A stretch of DNA of 64,000 nucleotides, taken from contig NZ_JACBFP010000004.1 of assembly GCF_021401085.1 (NCBI RefSeq), forward strand, positions 62,001-126,000, given 5' to 3'. Source of the DNA: Chryseobacterium sp. R2A-55 (GTDB lineage: Bacteria; Bacteroidota; Bacteroidia; Flavobacteriales; Weeksellaceae). Of the stretch, positions 52,036 through 60,443 are shown piece by piece. The translations under genes were made by a program, and so were the position numbers. The first letter of the stretch is position 1. Each line of letters starts with the position of its first letter. Below the pieces are notes generated by a model. That model made no database searches. It was not told the origin of the DNA and worked only from the letters and a program-made list of their open reading frames with translations.

Positions 52036-52842
52036 ATGAATTTTAAAGGAAAAACAGTACTCGTTACCGGCGGTGCTTCCGGAATCGGAAAGATCATGGC
52101 GAAAAAAGCCCTGCAAAGAGGGTGCAAAACGCTGATTGTTTGGGATATTGACGAAATAGGTGCTCAAAAAATACAAGATGAGTTTTGCGAACTGGGTGGC
52201 AAAATATTTATATTTAAAGTAGATATTTCGAATGTTGATGAAATCCGCACCAATGCTCAAAAAGTCCGTACAGATATTGGTAAAGTAGATGTCCTGATCA
52301 ATAACGCCGGAATCGTGGTCGGAAAATTTTTCCATGAGCACACGCACGAGCAAATCCAAAAAAGCATGCAGATTAATGCCAATGCAGCAATGCACATCAC
52401 TTTGGAATTTCTTCCTGAAATGATGGCCGAAAATTCGGGTGCGGTATGCAATATCGCGTCTTCTGCGGGTCTGATTTCTAATCCGAAAATGTCGGTTTAT
52501 GCTGCTTCAAAATGGGCAGTTGTTGGTTGGAGCGACAGTTTGCGACTGGAAATGGAACAGCTGCAGAAAAACATATGCTTCACCACCATCATGCCGTTTT
52601 ATATCAATACGGGAATGTTTGATGGGGTGAAATCCAGACTCTTGCCAATTCTCGATCCCGAAAAAACTTCCGAAAAAATCATGAAAGCCATCGAATCCAA
52701 CCGAAAAATGTTGGCCATGCCGCTTCCGTACTGGTTCATTAGATTTTCACAGGGAACACTGCCACTTCCGGCATTTGACTGGGTGATGCGGAATGTTTTT
52801 GGGATTTATGATACCATGAAGAATTTCAAAGGCAGGAGCTGA
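52036..52842 (+). CDS. SDR family oxidoreductase
   Basis: This 268-residue classical short-chain dehydrogenase has TGGASGIGKIMAKKAL at 11-26, NNAGIVVGKF at about 90, the catalytic Ser in IASSAGL and YAASK (Tyr and Lys). The C-terminal part resembles retinol/hydroxysteroid-type enzymes (SDR16C). ATG 52036 (MNFKGKTVLV) is preferred to the upstream open frame from 51952, which has no family match. The gene is divergent from the aldehyde dehydrogenase; the two may act on one alcohol/aldehyde pathway (inference). Confidence 0.9.
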   Translation: MNFKGKTVLVTGGASGIGKIMAKKALQRGCKTLIVWDIDEIGAQKIQDEFCELGGKIFIFKVDISNVDEIRTNAQKVRTDIGKVDVLINNAGIVVGKFFHEHTHEQIQKSMQINANAAMHITLEFLPEMMAENSGAVCNIASSAGLISNPKMSVYAASKWAVVGWSDSLRLEMEQLQKNICFTTIMPFYINTGMFDGVKSRLLPILDPEKTSEKIMKAIESNRKMLAMPLPYWFIRFSQGTLPLPAFDWVMRNVFGIYDTMKNFKGRS

Positions 52843-52897
52843 AATTAAGGTTCTGTTAATTTTGTGAATTCAGTTTTAATTTAAGGTTAAAAAATCG

Positions 52898-52905
52898 TAT
52901 TTTTG
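52898..52905 (+). promoter_or_regulatory. -7 box TATTTTTG for purB
   Basis: An exact TAnnTTTG lies 26 nt before the purB start. No -33 TTG at the usual distance. Confidence 0.48.
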
Positions 52906-52931
52906 GGCTTCTAAAAAAGTAAAAAGAAAGA

Positions 52932-54359
52932 ATGGATTCTTACAAAAACCCGCTTGAAGAAAGGTATTCAAGTGAGGAAATGCTCTATAATTTCTCGCCC
53001 TCGAACAAGTTCAAGAATTGGCGGAAACTATGGATTGCACTTGCAGAAATCGAAAAAGATTTAGGTCTGGAGATTTCCGACAAGCAGATTTCCCAACTGA
53101 AAGAACACGCTGAAAACATTGACTTTGCAAAAGCGGCGGAGTATGAAAAAAAATTCCGCCATGATGTGATGGCGCATGTGCACACGTATGGCGACGCTGC
53201 GCCTTTGGCTAAAGGTATCATTCACCTGGGAGCAACTTCAGCATTTGTGGGAGACAATACCGACTTGATTCAAATCCGCGACGGACTTTTGCTCATCAGA
53301 AAACAGCTGGTGAACGTCATCAAAAGTCTCTCGGATTTTGCCCTTAAATATAAAGATTTGCCTACGCTCGGTTTTACGCATTATCAACCGGCGCAGTTAA
53401 CTACGGTCGGTAAACGTGCGACTTTGTGGCTTCAGTCTCTGATCCTCGATTTTGAGGAACTGGAATTTTTTCTGGAAACCTTAAGATTCCGCGGCGTAAA
53501 AGGAACTACCGGAACTGCGGCAAGTTTTCTGGAACTTTTCAATGGTGATTATTCCAAAGTAAAACATTTGGATAAGGAACTTTCAAAACGTTTCGGCTTT
53601 GAAAAAGTTTTCGCGGTTTCCGGCCAGACTTATGACCGAAAGATTGATGCGAAAGTCGTTGCATTATTGTCGAATATCTCGCAATCAGCCCATAAATTCA
53701 CGAATGATTTACGTTTGTTGCAGAATTTGAAGGAAATCGAGGAACCTTTCGAGAAAAACCAGATTGGCTCTTCTGCGATGGCTTATAAAAGGAATCCGAT
53801 GCGTTCTGAGAGAATCGGCGCACTTGCCAAATTCGTGATATCGCTTTCCACAAGTTCCGCAATGGTGGCTTCAACACAGTGGTTTGAAAGAACTCTGGAC
53901 GATTCCGCCAACAAGCGATTGACGATTCCGCAAGCTTTTTTGGCGGTGGATGCAATGCTCTTGATCTGGAATAATATCATGAATGGAATCGTGGTTTACG
54001 AAAACCGAATCCACAAACATATTATGGATGAGCTTCCGTTTATGGCGACCGAATACATCATCATGGAGGAAGTAAAAGCGGGAGGAGACAGGCAGGAAAT
54101 CCACGAAACCATCCGCGTTCACTCGATGGAGGCGAGCAAAAAAGTGAAAATCGAAGGCAAAGAAAATGATTTGATTGAGAGGATTATGAACGACCATTCC
54201 CTGAAAATGGATAAATCCAAAATCATGGAAGTGCTGGATCCGAAAAACTTTATCGGTTTTGCACCGGTCCAGACCCAGGAGTTTATCGAGAATGAAGTTC
54301 AGCCCCTTCTGAACAAATATTCGGACCTAATTGGTTTGGAGGCAGATTTAAAAGTGTAG
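52932..54359 (+). CDS. purB: Adenylosuccinate lyase
   Basis: This 475-residue enzyme releases fumarate in two purine steps (SAICAR to AICAR and adenylosuccinate to AMP). The superfamily signature GSSAMAYKRNPMRSE is at about 280-294, with the mobile-loop Ser. HLGATSAFVGDN and THYQPAQLTTVGKR supply substrate and catalytic residues. Full length. It is the first of four purine genes in this stretch; a terminator and a hairpin cluster separate it from purL. Confidence 0.96.
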   Translation: MDSYKNPLEERYSSEEMLYNFSPSNKFKNWRKLWIALAEIEKDLGLEISDKQISQLKEHAENIDFAKAAEYEKKFRHDVMAHVHTYGDAAPLAKGIIHLGATSAFVGDNTDLIQIRDGLLLIRKQLVNVIKSLSDFALKYKDLPTLGFTHYQPAQLTTVGKRATLWLQSLILDFEELEFFLETLRFRGVKGTTGTAASFLELFNGDYSKVKHLDKELSKRFGFEKVFAVSGQTYDRKIDAKVVALLSNISQSAHKFTNDLRLLQNLKEIEEPFEKNQIGSSAMAYKRNPMRSERIGALAKFVISLSTSSAMVASTQWFERTLDDSANKRLTIPQAFLAVDAMLLIWNNIMNGIVVYENRIHKHIMDELPFMATEYIIMEEVKAGGDRQEIHETIRVHSMEASKKVKIEGKENDLIERIMNDHSLKMDKSKIMEVLDPKNFIGFAPVQTQEFIENEVQPLLNKYSDLIGLEADLKV

Positions 54360-54363
54360 ATGG

Positions 54364-54390
54364 ATGCAGGCGGTTTTGTCTGCATTTTTA
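54364..54390 (+). terminator. Terminator of purB
   Basis: ATGCAG (54364-54369) pairs with CTGCAT (54380-54385), followed by a T-rich stretch. Moderate strength. Confidence 0.6.
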
Positions 54391-54408
54391 CTTTGTTAAA
54401 TATGTAAT

Positions 54409-54512
54409 CTTTGACAAAGTTTCAAAGGAGTATAGCCACGAGGTGGCACCATTAAAAGCAAAGGGTGAAACCCTTTGAATAAAACAGAAAAATAAAAAAG
54501 GTGCAAAGCACC
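54409..54512. repeat. Cluster of hairpins between purB and purL (REP-like or leader)
   Basis: Three compact inverted repeats follow each other: GCCAC/GTGGC (54435-54447), CAAAGGGT/ACCCTTTG (54459-54477) and GGTGC/GCACC (54500-54512). A small CTTTG/CAAAG lies at 54409-54419. TTCAAAGG at 54421-54428 can also pair with CCTTTGAA at 54472-54479, and GCACC at 54446-54450 with GGTGC at 54500-54504, giving alternative folds. It could be a REP-like interspersed element or the leader of purL. Confidence 0.5.
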
Positions 54513-54525
54513 GACATCAAATATA

Positions 54526-57500
54526 ATGTCTGAAAAAAGAATTTTCGTAGAAAAAAAAGGAATTTTCGATGTAGAAAGTCCAAAGGTTTATAATGAGCTA
54601 AAGGAGATCGTCCCCGAAATCCAAAATGTTAAAATCTATAATATTTACGATATTTTTGGGGTGGATGAACTTGATCTGAGCCGAATCATTTTCAACACTT
54701 TTGTAGATCGGGTGACAGATATCGTTCATTCCGAAAATCCCGCGAAAAAATTTTATTTCGCCACCGAATTTCTTCCAGGTCAATACGATCAAAGAGCAGA
54801 TTCCGCTGAACAGTGCATTGCATTGCTGACCGGAAATGAAAACTCAAAAGTGCGAAGTGGAAAACTGATCGAACTTTTTGGGATTACTGAAAATGATTTG
54901 GAAAAAATCAAAAACCACCTCATTAATAAAGTGGAATCCCAGGAAAAAGATCTGACGAAATTAGAGATTCCGGCGGAAGCAATTCCTGATAAAGTGATTG
55001 TTCATAAAGGTTTTAAAGATTTCGGAAAAACCGAATTGGAGGAATTTTATAAGAACAACGGTTTCGCTTTTGGATTGGATGATTTGGCATTTATCCAGAA
55101 TTACTTCAAATCTGAGGAAAGAGATCCCACCGAAACCGAACTCAAAGTTCTAGACACTTATTGGAGCGATCATTGCCGACATACCACTTTTGAAACAGAG
55201 TTAACCGATATTAAGTTTGAAGGTGATTTCAAACACACTTTGCATGCAATTTTCAACGATTATCTGGAGAAAAGAAAATTCCTCGGTCGCGAATCGAAAC
55301 CTATTTCTCTAATGGATTTGGCCACGGTTTGTTCCAGATATTTCCACAAAACCGGAAAACTGGAAAACCTGGTTGTTTCTGATGAGATCAATGCATGCAC
55401 GATAGAAATTGAAGCCGAATTTGACGGTAAAAAAGAACCTTGGTATTTGCTCTTTAAGAATGAAACCCACAATCACCCTACAGAAATCGAACCATTCGGT
55501 GGCGCTTCCACCTGTTTGGGAGGTGCGATTCGGGATCCCCTTTCGGGACGCGCTTTCGTTTATCAGGCAATGCGGCTTTCAGGAGCTGCGAACGTTTTGG
55601 AACCGATTTCTAAAACTTTTCCGGGAAAACTTCCACAAAGAACCATCACGAAACAGGCGGCAAACGGCTATTCCTCTTATGGAAACCAGATTGGTTTGGC
55701 GACGACTTTGGTCAATGAAATCTACCATGATGGTTATAAAGCCAAAAGAATGGAGGTTGGTTTCGTGGTGGGTGCCGTGAAAAAAGATTGGGTGCGAAGG
55801 GAAAAACCAGCAAATGGCGACCTTGTGATTTTACTCGGCGGTGCAACCGGAAGAGACGGTGTGGGAGGTGCGACAGGAAGCTCAAAAGAGCAGGACGAAA
55901 CCTCGATTCACACGCTCTCTACTGAAGTTCAGAAAGGAAATGCAGTGGAAGAAAGAAAAATCCAACGGTTGTTCAGAAATCCGGAAGTGACTACTTTAAT
56001 CAAGAAATCCAACGATTTCGGGGCGGGTGGAGTTTCCGTGGCAATCGGCGAAATCGCCGACTCATTAGAAATTAACCTTGATATACTTCCTTTAAAATAC
56101 GAAGGATTGAACGGAACGGAGCTTGCCATTTCAGAATCCCAGGAAAGAATGGCGGTGGTGATTGAGGCAAAAGACAAAGAAAAATTCATCAGCTTTTGTG
56201 AAAATGAAAATATCAAAGCGGTGGAAGTGGCTAAAGTAACCGATTCCGGAAGGATGCAGATGTTTTGGCAGGGAAACAAAATTGTGGATCTGAGTCGTGA
56301 ATTCCTTGATACAAATGGTTGCGCAAAAAAACAGGATGCAACCATCTCGCATTTGCAAACGATTGAAAATCAAGATATATGCTTTAATGAAGAACGTTTC
56401 TTAAAAGCACTTTCAGAAAAAAATGTGGCCTCGAAAAAAGGTCTGACCGAAATGTTTGACGCATCAGTTGGAGCCACCACCGTTGCAATGCCGTTTGGCG
56501 GAAAATACCAGTTGACCGAAATGGAGGGAAGCGCGCAGACTTTACCGGTTTTGAATGCTGAAAATATCGAAACGGTTTCACTTGCAAGTTGGGGTTTTGA
56601 TGCGGATCTTTCTTCACAAAACTCCATGATTGGAGCTGCAAATGCTGTGGTAGAAAGTGTTGCCAAGATTGTAGCGATGGGCGGGAACTATAAAAACATC
56701 CGCTTAAGTTTTCAGGAATATTTTGAAAAATTGGGCACTAATCCCGAAAAATGGGGGAAACCACTCGCATCGCTTTTGGGAGCGTATGATGCGCAGATGA
56801 ATTTCGAACTGGCCGCAATTGGTGGAAAAGATTCGATGAGCGGGACTTATCAGGACTTGAATGTTCCGCCTACTTTGATTTCTTTTGCCTGTGCAAACGG
56901 GGAAAAGAAGAATGTCGTTTCACCGGAATTCAAGAAAGCGGGAAACAGATTGTATTGGTACAAACATGTGCCTCAGAAAAACGGTTTGCCGAATTATGCA
57001 GAATTGAAATCGATTTTTGATTTTGTTCATGAAAATATCAAGTCTGGGAAAATTGTTTCCGTAAAAACGATTAAGGAAGGTGGAGCTGCGGTTGCTTTGG
57101 CGAAAATGAGTTTCGGCAATCATTTAGGGGCTGAAATTTCACTGGAGGAGAATCTGCTTTTAAATAAAGGTATTGGAAGTCTGATCGTGGAAACAGTGGA
57201 GAATTTAGATTTTGAACTTCTTCAACCAATTGGTGAAGTTAAAGGTAGTAAACAGCTTAAAATAAATAGTTTAGTATTTGATATTCAAAATTTACTTCAG
57301 GTATGGACGGGAACGTTTGAAGAACTTTTCCGTACGAAAGAAAGCGATAGAATTATTGTGGAAATCGATGAAGAATCCAATTCCATAACGCCTCGCAAGA
57401 TTGAAATCATAAAACACGGGATTGCAAAACCAAAAGTTTTTGCGCCGGTTTTTCCGGGTACCAATTGCGAGTACGAAACCCAGAACGCTTTCCGAAAAGA

Positions 57501-58218
57501 AGGTGCAGATGTTTCGAGTTTGCCTCTAATCAATCTCAATCATCAGTTATTGAACGAAAGTTTGGATGCGTGGATTTCGGAGATTAACCGGTCGCAAATT
57601 CTGGTTTTTTCCGGCGGTTTTTCTGCGGGTGACGAACCGGACGGTTCCGCAAAATTCATTGTGAATGTGCTGAAAAATGAAAAAATGAAAGATGCGGTGC
57701 ATCGATTCCTGGAAAGAGATGGATTGATTCTTGGGATTTGCAACGGTTTTCAGGCACTCGTGAAATCTGGACTTCTACCTTATGGGGAAATCCGGGATTC
57801 GAATGAAAATTCGCCGACTTTGGCACATAATGCAATTGGACGGCATATTTCCCAAATGGTGGATGTGAAAGTGGTGAATGACGATTCACCGTGGTTGAAT
57901 GGGACAAAGGATCGGGTTTTCACCATTCCCATTTCCCATGGAGAGGGGAGATTTATGGCTTCTGAAGAGGTAATCAGGGAGTTGTATGAGAACGGGCAGA
58001 TCGCAACGCAATACATTGATTTTGAGGGGAAAGTTGCCCATGGAATGCCATTTAACCCGAATAATTCACTTTTCGGAATTGAGGGAATTACTTCAAAATC
58101 AGGAAAAATTTACGGAAGAATGGGGCATACCGAAAGATTTGCAGCAGGTTTGCTGAAGAATATTCCGAATGCCAATTACCATAATATTTTCAAAAACGGG
58201 GTAGAGTATTTTAGGTAA
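54526..58218 (+). CDS. purL: Phosphoribosylformylglycinamidine synthase (large single-chain)
   Basis: This 1230-residue enzyme converts FGAR to FGAM with glutamine. It is the fused form: N-terminal PurS-like domain, linker, two FGAM synthetase halves (YWSDHCRHTTFET near 210, FKNETHNHPTEIEPFGGA near 310) and a C-terminal glutaminase domain. The glutaminase has nucleophile Cys in LGICNGFQALVKSG and FSGGFSAGDEP and ISHGEGRF around it. Full length, no frameshift. It is somewhat shorter than the E. coli enzyme (about 1295). The SatD-like gene follows in the same direction. Confidence 0.97.
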   Translation: MSEKRIFVEKKGIFDVESPKVYNELKEIVPEIQNVKIYNIYDIFGVDELDLSRIIFNTFVDRVTDIVHSENPAKKFYFATEFLPGQYDQRADSAEQCIALLTGNENSKVRSGKLIELFGITENDLEKIKNHLINKVESQEKDLTKLEIPAEAIPDKVIVHKGFKDFGKTELEEFYKNNGFAFGLDDLAFIQNYFKSEERDPTETELKVLDTYWSDHCRHTTFETELTDIKFEGDFKHTLHAIFNDYLEKRKFLGRESKPISLMDLATVCSRYFHKTGKLENLVVSDEINACTIEIEAEFDGKKEPWYLLFKNETHNHPTEIEPFGGASTCLGGAIRDPLSGRAFVYQAMRLSGAANVLEPISKTFPGKLPQRTITKQAANGYSSYGNQIGLATTLVNEIYHDGYKAKRMEVGFVVGAVKKDWVRREKPANGDLVILLGGATGRDGVGGATGSSKEQDETSIHTLSTEVQKGNAVEERKIQRLFRNPEVTTLIKKSNDFGAGGVSVAIGEIADSLEINLDILPLKYEGLNGTELAISESQERMAVVIEAKDKEKFISFCENENIKAVEVAKVTDSGRMQMFWQGNKIVDLSREFLDTNGCAKKQDATISHLQTIENQDICFNEERFLKALSEKNVASKKGLTEMFDASVGATTVAMPFGGKYQLTEMEGSAQTLPVLNAENIETVSLASWGFDADLSSQNSMIGAANAVVESVAKIVAMGGNYKNIRLSFQEYFEKLGTNPEKWGKPLASLLGAYDAQMNFELAAIGGKDSMSGTYQDLNVPPTLISFACANGEKKNVVSPEFKKAGNRLYWYKHVPQKNGLPNYAELKSIFDFVHENIKSGKIVSVKTIKEGGAAVALAKMSFGNHLGAEISLEENLLLNKGIGSLIVETVENLDFELLQPIGEVKGSKQLKINSLVFDIQNLLQVWTGTFEELFRTKESDRIIVEIDEESNSITPRKIEIIKHGIAKPKVFAPVFPGTNCEYETQNAFRKEGADVSSLPLINLNHQLLNESLDAWISEINRSQILVFSGGFSAGDEPDGSAKFIVNVLKNEKMKDAVHRFLERDGLILGICNGFQALVKSGLLPYGEIRDSNENSPTLAHNAIGRHISQMVDVKVVNDDSPWLNGTKDRVFTIPISHGEGRFMASEEVIRELYENGQIATQYIDFEGKVAHGMPFNPNNSLFGIEGITSKSGKIYGRMGHTERFAAGLLKNIPNANYHNIFKNGVEYFR

Positions 58219-58265
58219 AGAACCGGGTCTTTTCGGTTTGGATCGGCAATTTCGCTTGCACACAG

Positions 58266-58289
58266 AAATATAAGCAAAATCGCTAATAA
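58266..58289 (+). repeat. 24-bp direct repeat, copy 1 (candidate operator)
   Basis: This stretch is identical to 58294-58317. It contains ATATAAGC-AAAATC-GCTAATA, an imperfect dyad related to the palindrome at 58325-58346. Confidence 0.75.
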
Positions 58290-58293
58290 ATTA

Positions 58294-58317
58294 AAATATA
58301 AGCAAAATCGCTAATAA
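58294..58317 (+). repeat. 24-bp direct repeat, copy 2 (candidate operator)
   Basis: This is an exact copy of 58266-58289 with a 28-bp period. It ends just before the -33 TTG of the satD promoter. Confidence 0.75.
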
Positions 58318-58349
58318 TTGATTGATATAAGTAAATTTGCTTATATTTG
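58318..58349 (+). promoter_or_regulatory. Promoter of the SatD-DUF3307 module
   Basis: TTG at 58318-58320 (or 58322-58324) and TATATTTG at 58342-58349 are 21 (or 17) nt apart, matching the Bacteroidetes -33/-7 promoter. The -7 box ends 4 nt before the ATG, so the transcript would be almost leaderless. Confidence 0.65.
58325..58346 (+). promoter_or_regulatory. 22-bp near-palindromic operator in the satD promoter
   Basis: ATATAAG and CTTATAT frame TAAATTTG; only one base pair breaks the dyad. The site fills the -33/-7 spacer and enters the -7 box, and its left half ATATAAG is shared with the two direct repeats. Autorepression by the HTH of the encoded SatD-like protein is inferred. Confidence 0.65.
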
Positions 58350-58353
58350 AAAA

Positions 58354-58959
58354 ATGAAATCGGTAATAACAGGTGACATCATCAATTCGCAAAGCATTCA
58401 ACCAGAAGTTTGGTTTAATGCATTGAAAGATGTTTTAGGAAAGAAGAACCCAAAAGTATGGGAAATTTATCGTGGTGATGAATTCCAAATCTTAGTTCCA
58501 AAAGCTGAAAACGCTTTATTAAAAGCGCTTCAGATCAAGGCAAAAATAAAAACCATTAAAGGTTTGGATGTGCGTTTGTCCATTGGTTTGGGAACACAGG
58601 AATTCAAAACTGATCAAATTTCGCAGTCAAGCGGAACTGCATTTGTCAATTCCGGTCGGAATTTGGAGCGGATTAAAGAAAGCAAAATAAACCTTGCTAT
58701 CCAATCACAATACGGTGATTTTGACCGTGGTTTTAATTTGATTCTCAAATGGTTGCTTTTGACTGCGGACAACTGGACAGTAGTTTCCGCAGAGATCGCA
58801 TTAATGATCCTGAAAAATCCAAAAATCAGTCAGGAAGAAATCGCGAAGATGTTTGGAATTACACAATCATCAGTTAGTCAAAGAATTAAGAGGGCGAATT
58901 TAGATTTGATTTTAGAAACCGATCAATATTTCAGAAAAAAAATAGCAGAACTGAAATGA
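58354..58959 (+). CDS. SatD family protein: cyclase/GGDEF-like palm plus helix-turn-helix
   Basis: This 201-residue cytoplasmic protein has two parts. Residues 1-115 read like a diverged nucleotide-cyclase palm: a first strand VITGDII with Asp8, the hairpin EIYRGDEFQILVPK (RGDEF at 40-44, compare GGDEF), the strand VRLSIGLG, then SGTAFVNSGRNLERIK. Residues 155-185 form a helix-turn-helix (ISQEEIAKMFGITQSSVSQR). The SatD family has no assigned reaction that I know of. The stop overlaps the DUF3307 start by 4 bp, and three related operator-like repeats lie in the promoter. DNA binding is likely; nucleotide binding or synthesis is a hypothesis. Confidence 0.82.
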   Translation: MKSVITGDIINSQSIQPEVWFNALKDVLGKKNPKVWEIYRGDEFQILVPKAENALLKALQIKAKIKTIKGLDVRLSIGLGTQEFKTDQISQSSGTAFVNSGRNLERIKESKINLAIQSQYGDFDRGFNLILKWLLLTADNWTVVSAEIALMILKNPKISQEEIAKMFGITQSSVSQRIKRANLDLILETDQYFRKKIAELK

Positions 58960-59657
58960 TTTTCATAGCACTCATATTGGCACATTTACTCGGGGATTTC
59001 ATTTTCCAGCCGAATTCTTGGGTCGCCAACAAAGAGCTGAAAAAAGGGAAAAGCAAATTTCTCTACTTTCATATTTTAATCCATATCGCACTGGTTTTGG
59101 TTGTTTTGTGGAATATCCAACTTTGGTGGATCGCTTTAATCATTGGGATCACCCATTATTTAATAGATATCGCCAAACTGCAGTATCAAACTCCAAAAAC
59201 CAAACGAACCTGGTTTTTTGTTGATCAACTGTTGCATATATTGGTCATCGTCATATTGTCAGTATTTTATTTTCCCTATTTCAAATGGGAAGATTTCTTC
59301 AACAATGAAAACCTGAAACTCATTACGGCGGTCATTTTTCTCACGATTCCAAGTTCAATTATCATCAAAACACTTATTTCAATTTGGACTCCAATAACTG
59401 TGGATCACAGCAAGATTCAGACAGAATCATTGGTTAATGCCGGAAAATATATTGGAATTTTAGAAAGGCTTCTTGTTTTCGTCTTCATCATCGTCAATCA
59501 TTGGGAAGGAGTAGGTTTCATGATCGCCGCGAAATCGGTTTTTAGGTTCAGCGATTTGGCCGAGGCGAAACAGAGAAAACTCACTGAATACGTTTTGATC
59601 GGGACATTGCTGAGCTTTGGAATCGCTGTTCTGGTGGGAATTTTGGTGCAAATTTAA
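58956..59657 (+). CDS. DUF3307 integral membrane protein
   Basis: This 233-residue protein has six or so membrane helices. Polar pairs sit inside predicted helices: His10 and Asp14 (AHLLGDF), His39 and His43 (HILIH), His67 and Asp71 (THYLIDIAK), Asp90 and His94 (VDQLLHIL). This pattern resembles intramembrane metal-dependent hydrolases of the YdjM/DUF457 type. The end carries the DUF3307 block KSVFRFSDL and EYVLIGTLLSF. It is translationally coupled to the SatD gene (ATGA). purC begins 27 bp later with no visible promoter. The function of the family is unknown. Confidence 0.85.
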   Translation: MIFIALILAHLLGDFIFQPNSWVANKELKKGKSKFLYFHILIHIALVLVVLWNIQLWWIALIIGITHYLIDIAKLQYQTPKTKRTWFFVDQLLHILVIVILSVFYFPYFKWEDFFNNENLKLITAVIFLTIPSSIIIKTLISIWTPITVDHSKIQTESLVNAGKYIGILERLLVFVFIIVNHWEGVGFMIAAKSVFRFSDLAEAKQRKLTEYVLIGTLLSFGIAVLVGILVQI

Positions 59658-59684
59658 AAAGTAAAAAATAATAAAAAGCAAAAA

Positions 59685-60404
59685 ATGACAAAAGGTAAAA
59701 TGCTTTACGAGGGAAAAGCAAAACAAATTTTTGAAACCGATAATCCCGAAGAAGTTATCGTGCGTTTCAAAGACGATGCAACTGCCTTCAATGCTCAAAA
59801 AAAAGGAAGTTTTGACTTAAAAGGCGAAATGAACAATGCAATCACCACCTTAATTTTTGAATATCTGGCGGAAAATGGAATCCCGACTCACTTTATCAAA
59901 AAACTCGACGAAAGGGAACAGCTGGTCAAAAAAGTAAAAATTATTCCGCTTGAAATGGTGGTAAGAAATTATGCAGCCGGAAGCATGGCAAAAAGATTAG
60001 GCGTGGAAGAAGGAATCAAATCGCCGGTGACCATTTTTGACCTTTGTTATAAAAAGGATGAATTGGGAGATCCGCTCATCAATGATCATCACGCGGTTTT
60101 CCTGGGTGCGGCAACTTATGAGGAACTGGATGAAATGTATGAACTCACTGCCGATATCAATGAGCTCTTGATTGAACTTTTTGATAAAATGAACATCATA
60201 TTGGTAGATTTCAAAATAGAATTGGGAAAGACTTCAACCGGAAAAATTATTTTGGCTGATGAAATTTCACCCGATACTTGCCGGCTTTGGGACAAGGATA
60301 CGATGAAAAAATTAGACAAAGACAGATTCAGACGTGATTTGGGTGAAGTGACCGAAGCATACGTGGAAATCTATGAACGTTTAAAAAAAATATTGGACAA
60401 ATAA
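59685..60404 (+). CDS. purC: Phosphoribosylaminoimidazole-succinocarboxamide synthase (SAICAR synthetase)
   Basis: This 239-residue enzyme ligates aspartate to CAIR using ATP. It shows [11 protein letters not shown] at the N-terminus, the ATP-site Lys, [14 protein letters not shown] at about 91-104 and the signature [10 protein letters not shown] plus [14 protein letters not shown]. It is 27 bp after the DUF3307 gene and 39 bp before purF. It is likely transcribed with purF, and perhaps from the satD promoter. Confidence 0.96.
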   Translation: MTKGKMLYEGKAKQIFETDNPEEVIVRFKDDATAFNAQKKGSFDLKGEMNNAITTLIFEYLAENGIPTHFIKKLDEREQLVKKVKIIPLEMVVRNYAAGSMAKRLGVEEGIKSPVTIFDLCYKKDELGDPLINDHHAVFLGAATYEELDEMYELTADINELLIELFDKMNIILVDFKIELGKTSTGKIILADEISPDTCRLWDKDTMKKLDKDRFRRDLGEVTEAYVEIYERLKKILDK

Positions 60405-60443
60405 ATTTAAAAACACCCAGATAAATCGAATTGGGTGAAGAAA

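Noticed and set aside
58217-58242. Weak hairpin AACCG/CGGTT after purL as a terminator
   Set aside because: Five base pairs and no T-run; transcription from purL may continue into the satD region.
58266-58317. Possible mini CRISPR array from two identical 24-bp repeats
   Set aside because: Only two exact copies with a 4-bp gap, no spacers and no cas genes; the promoter context fits operators.
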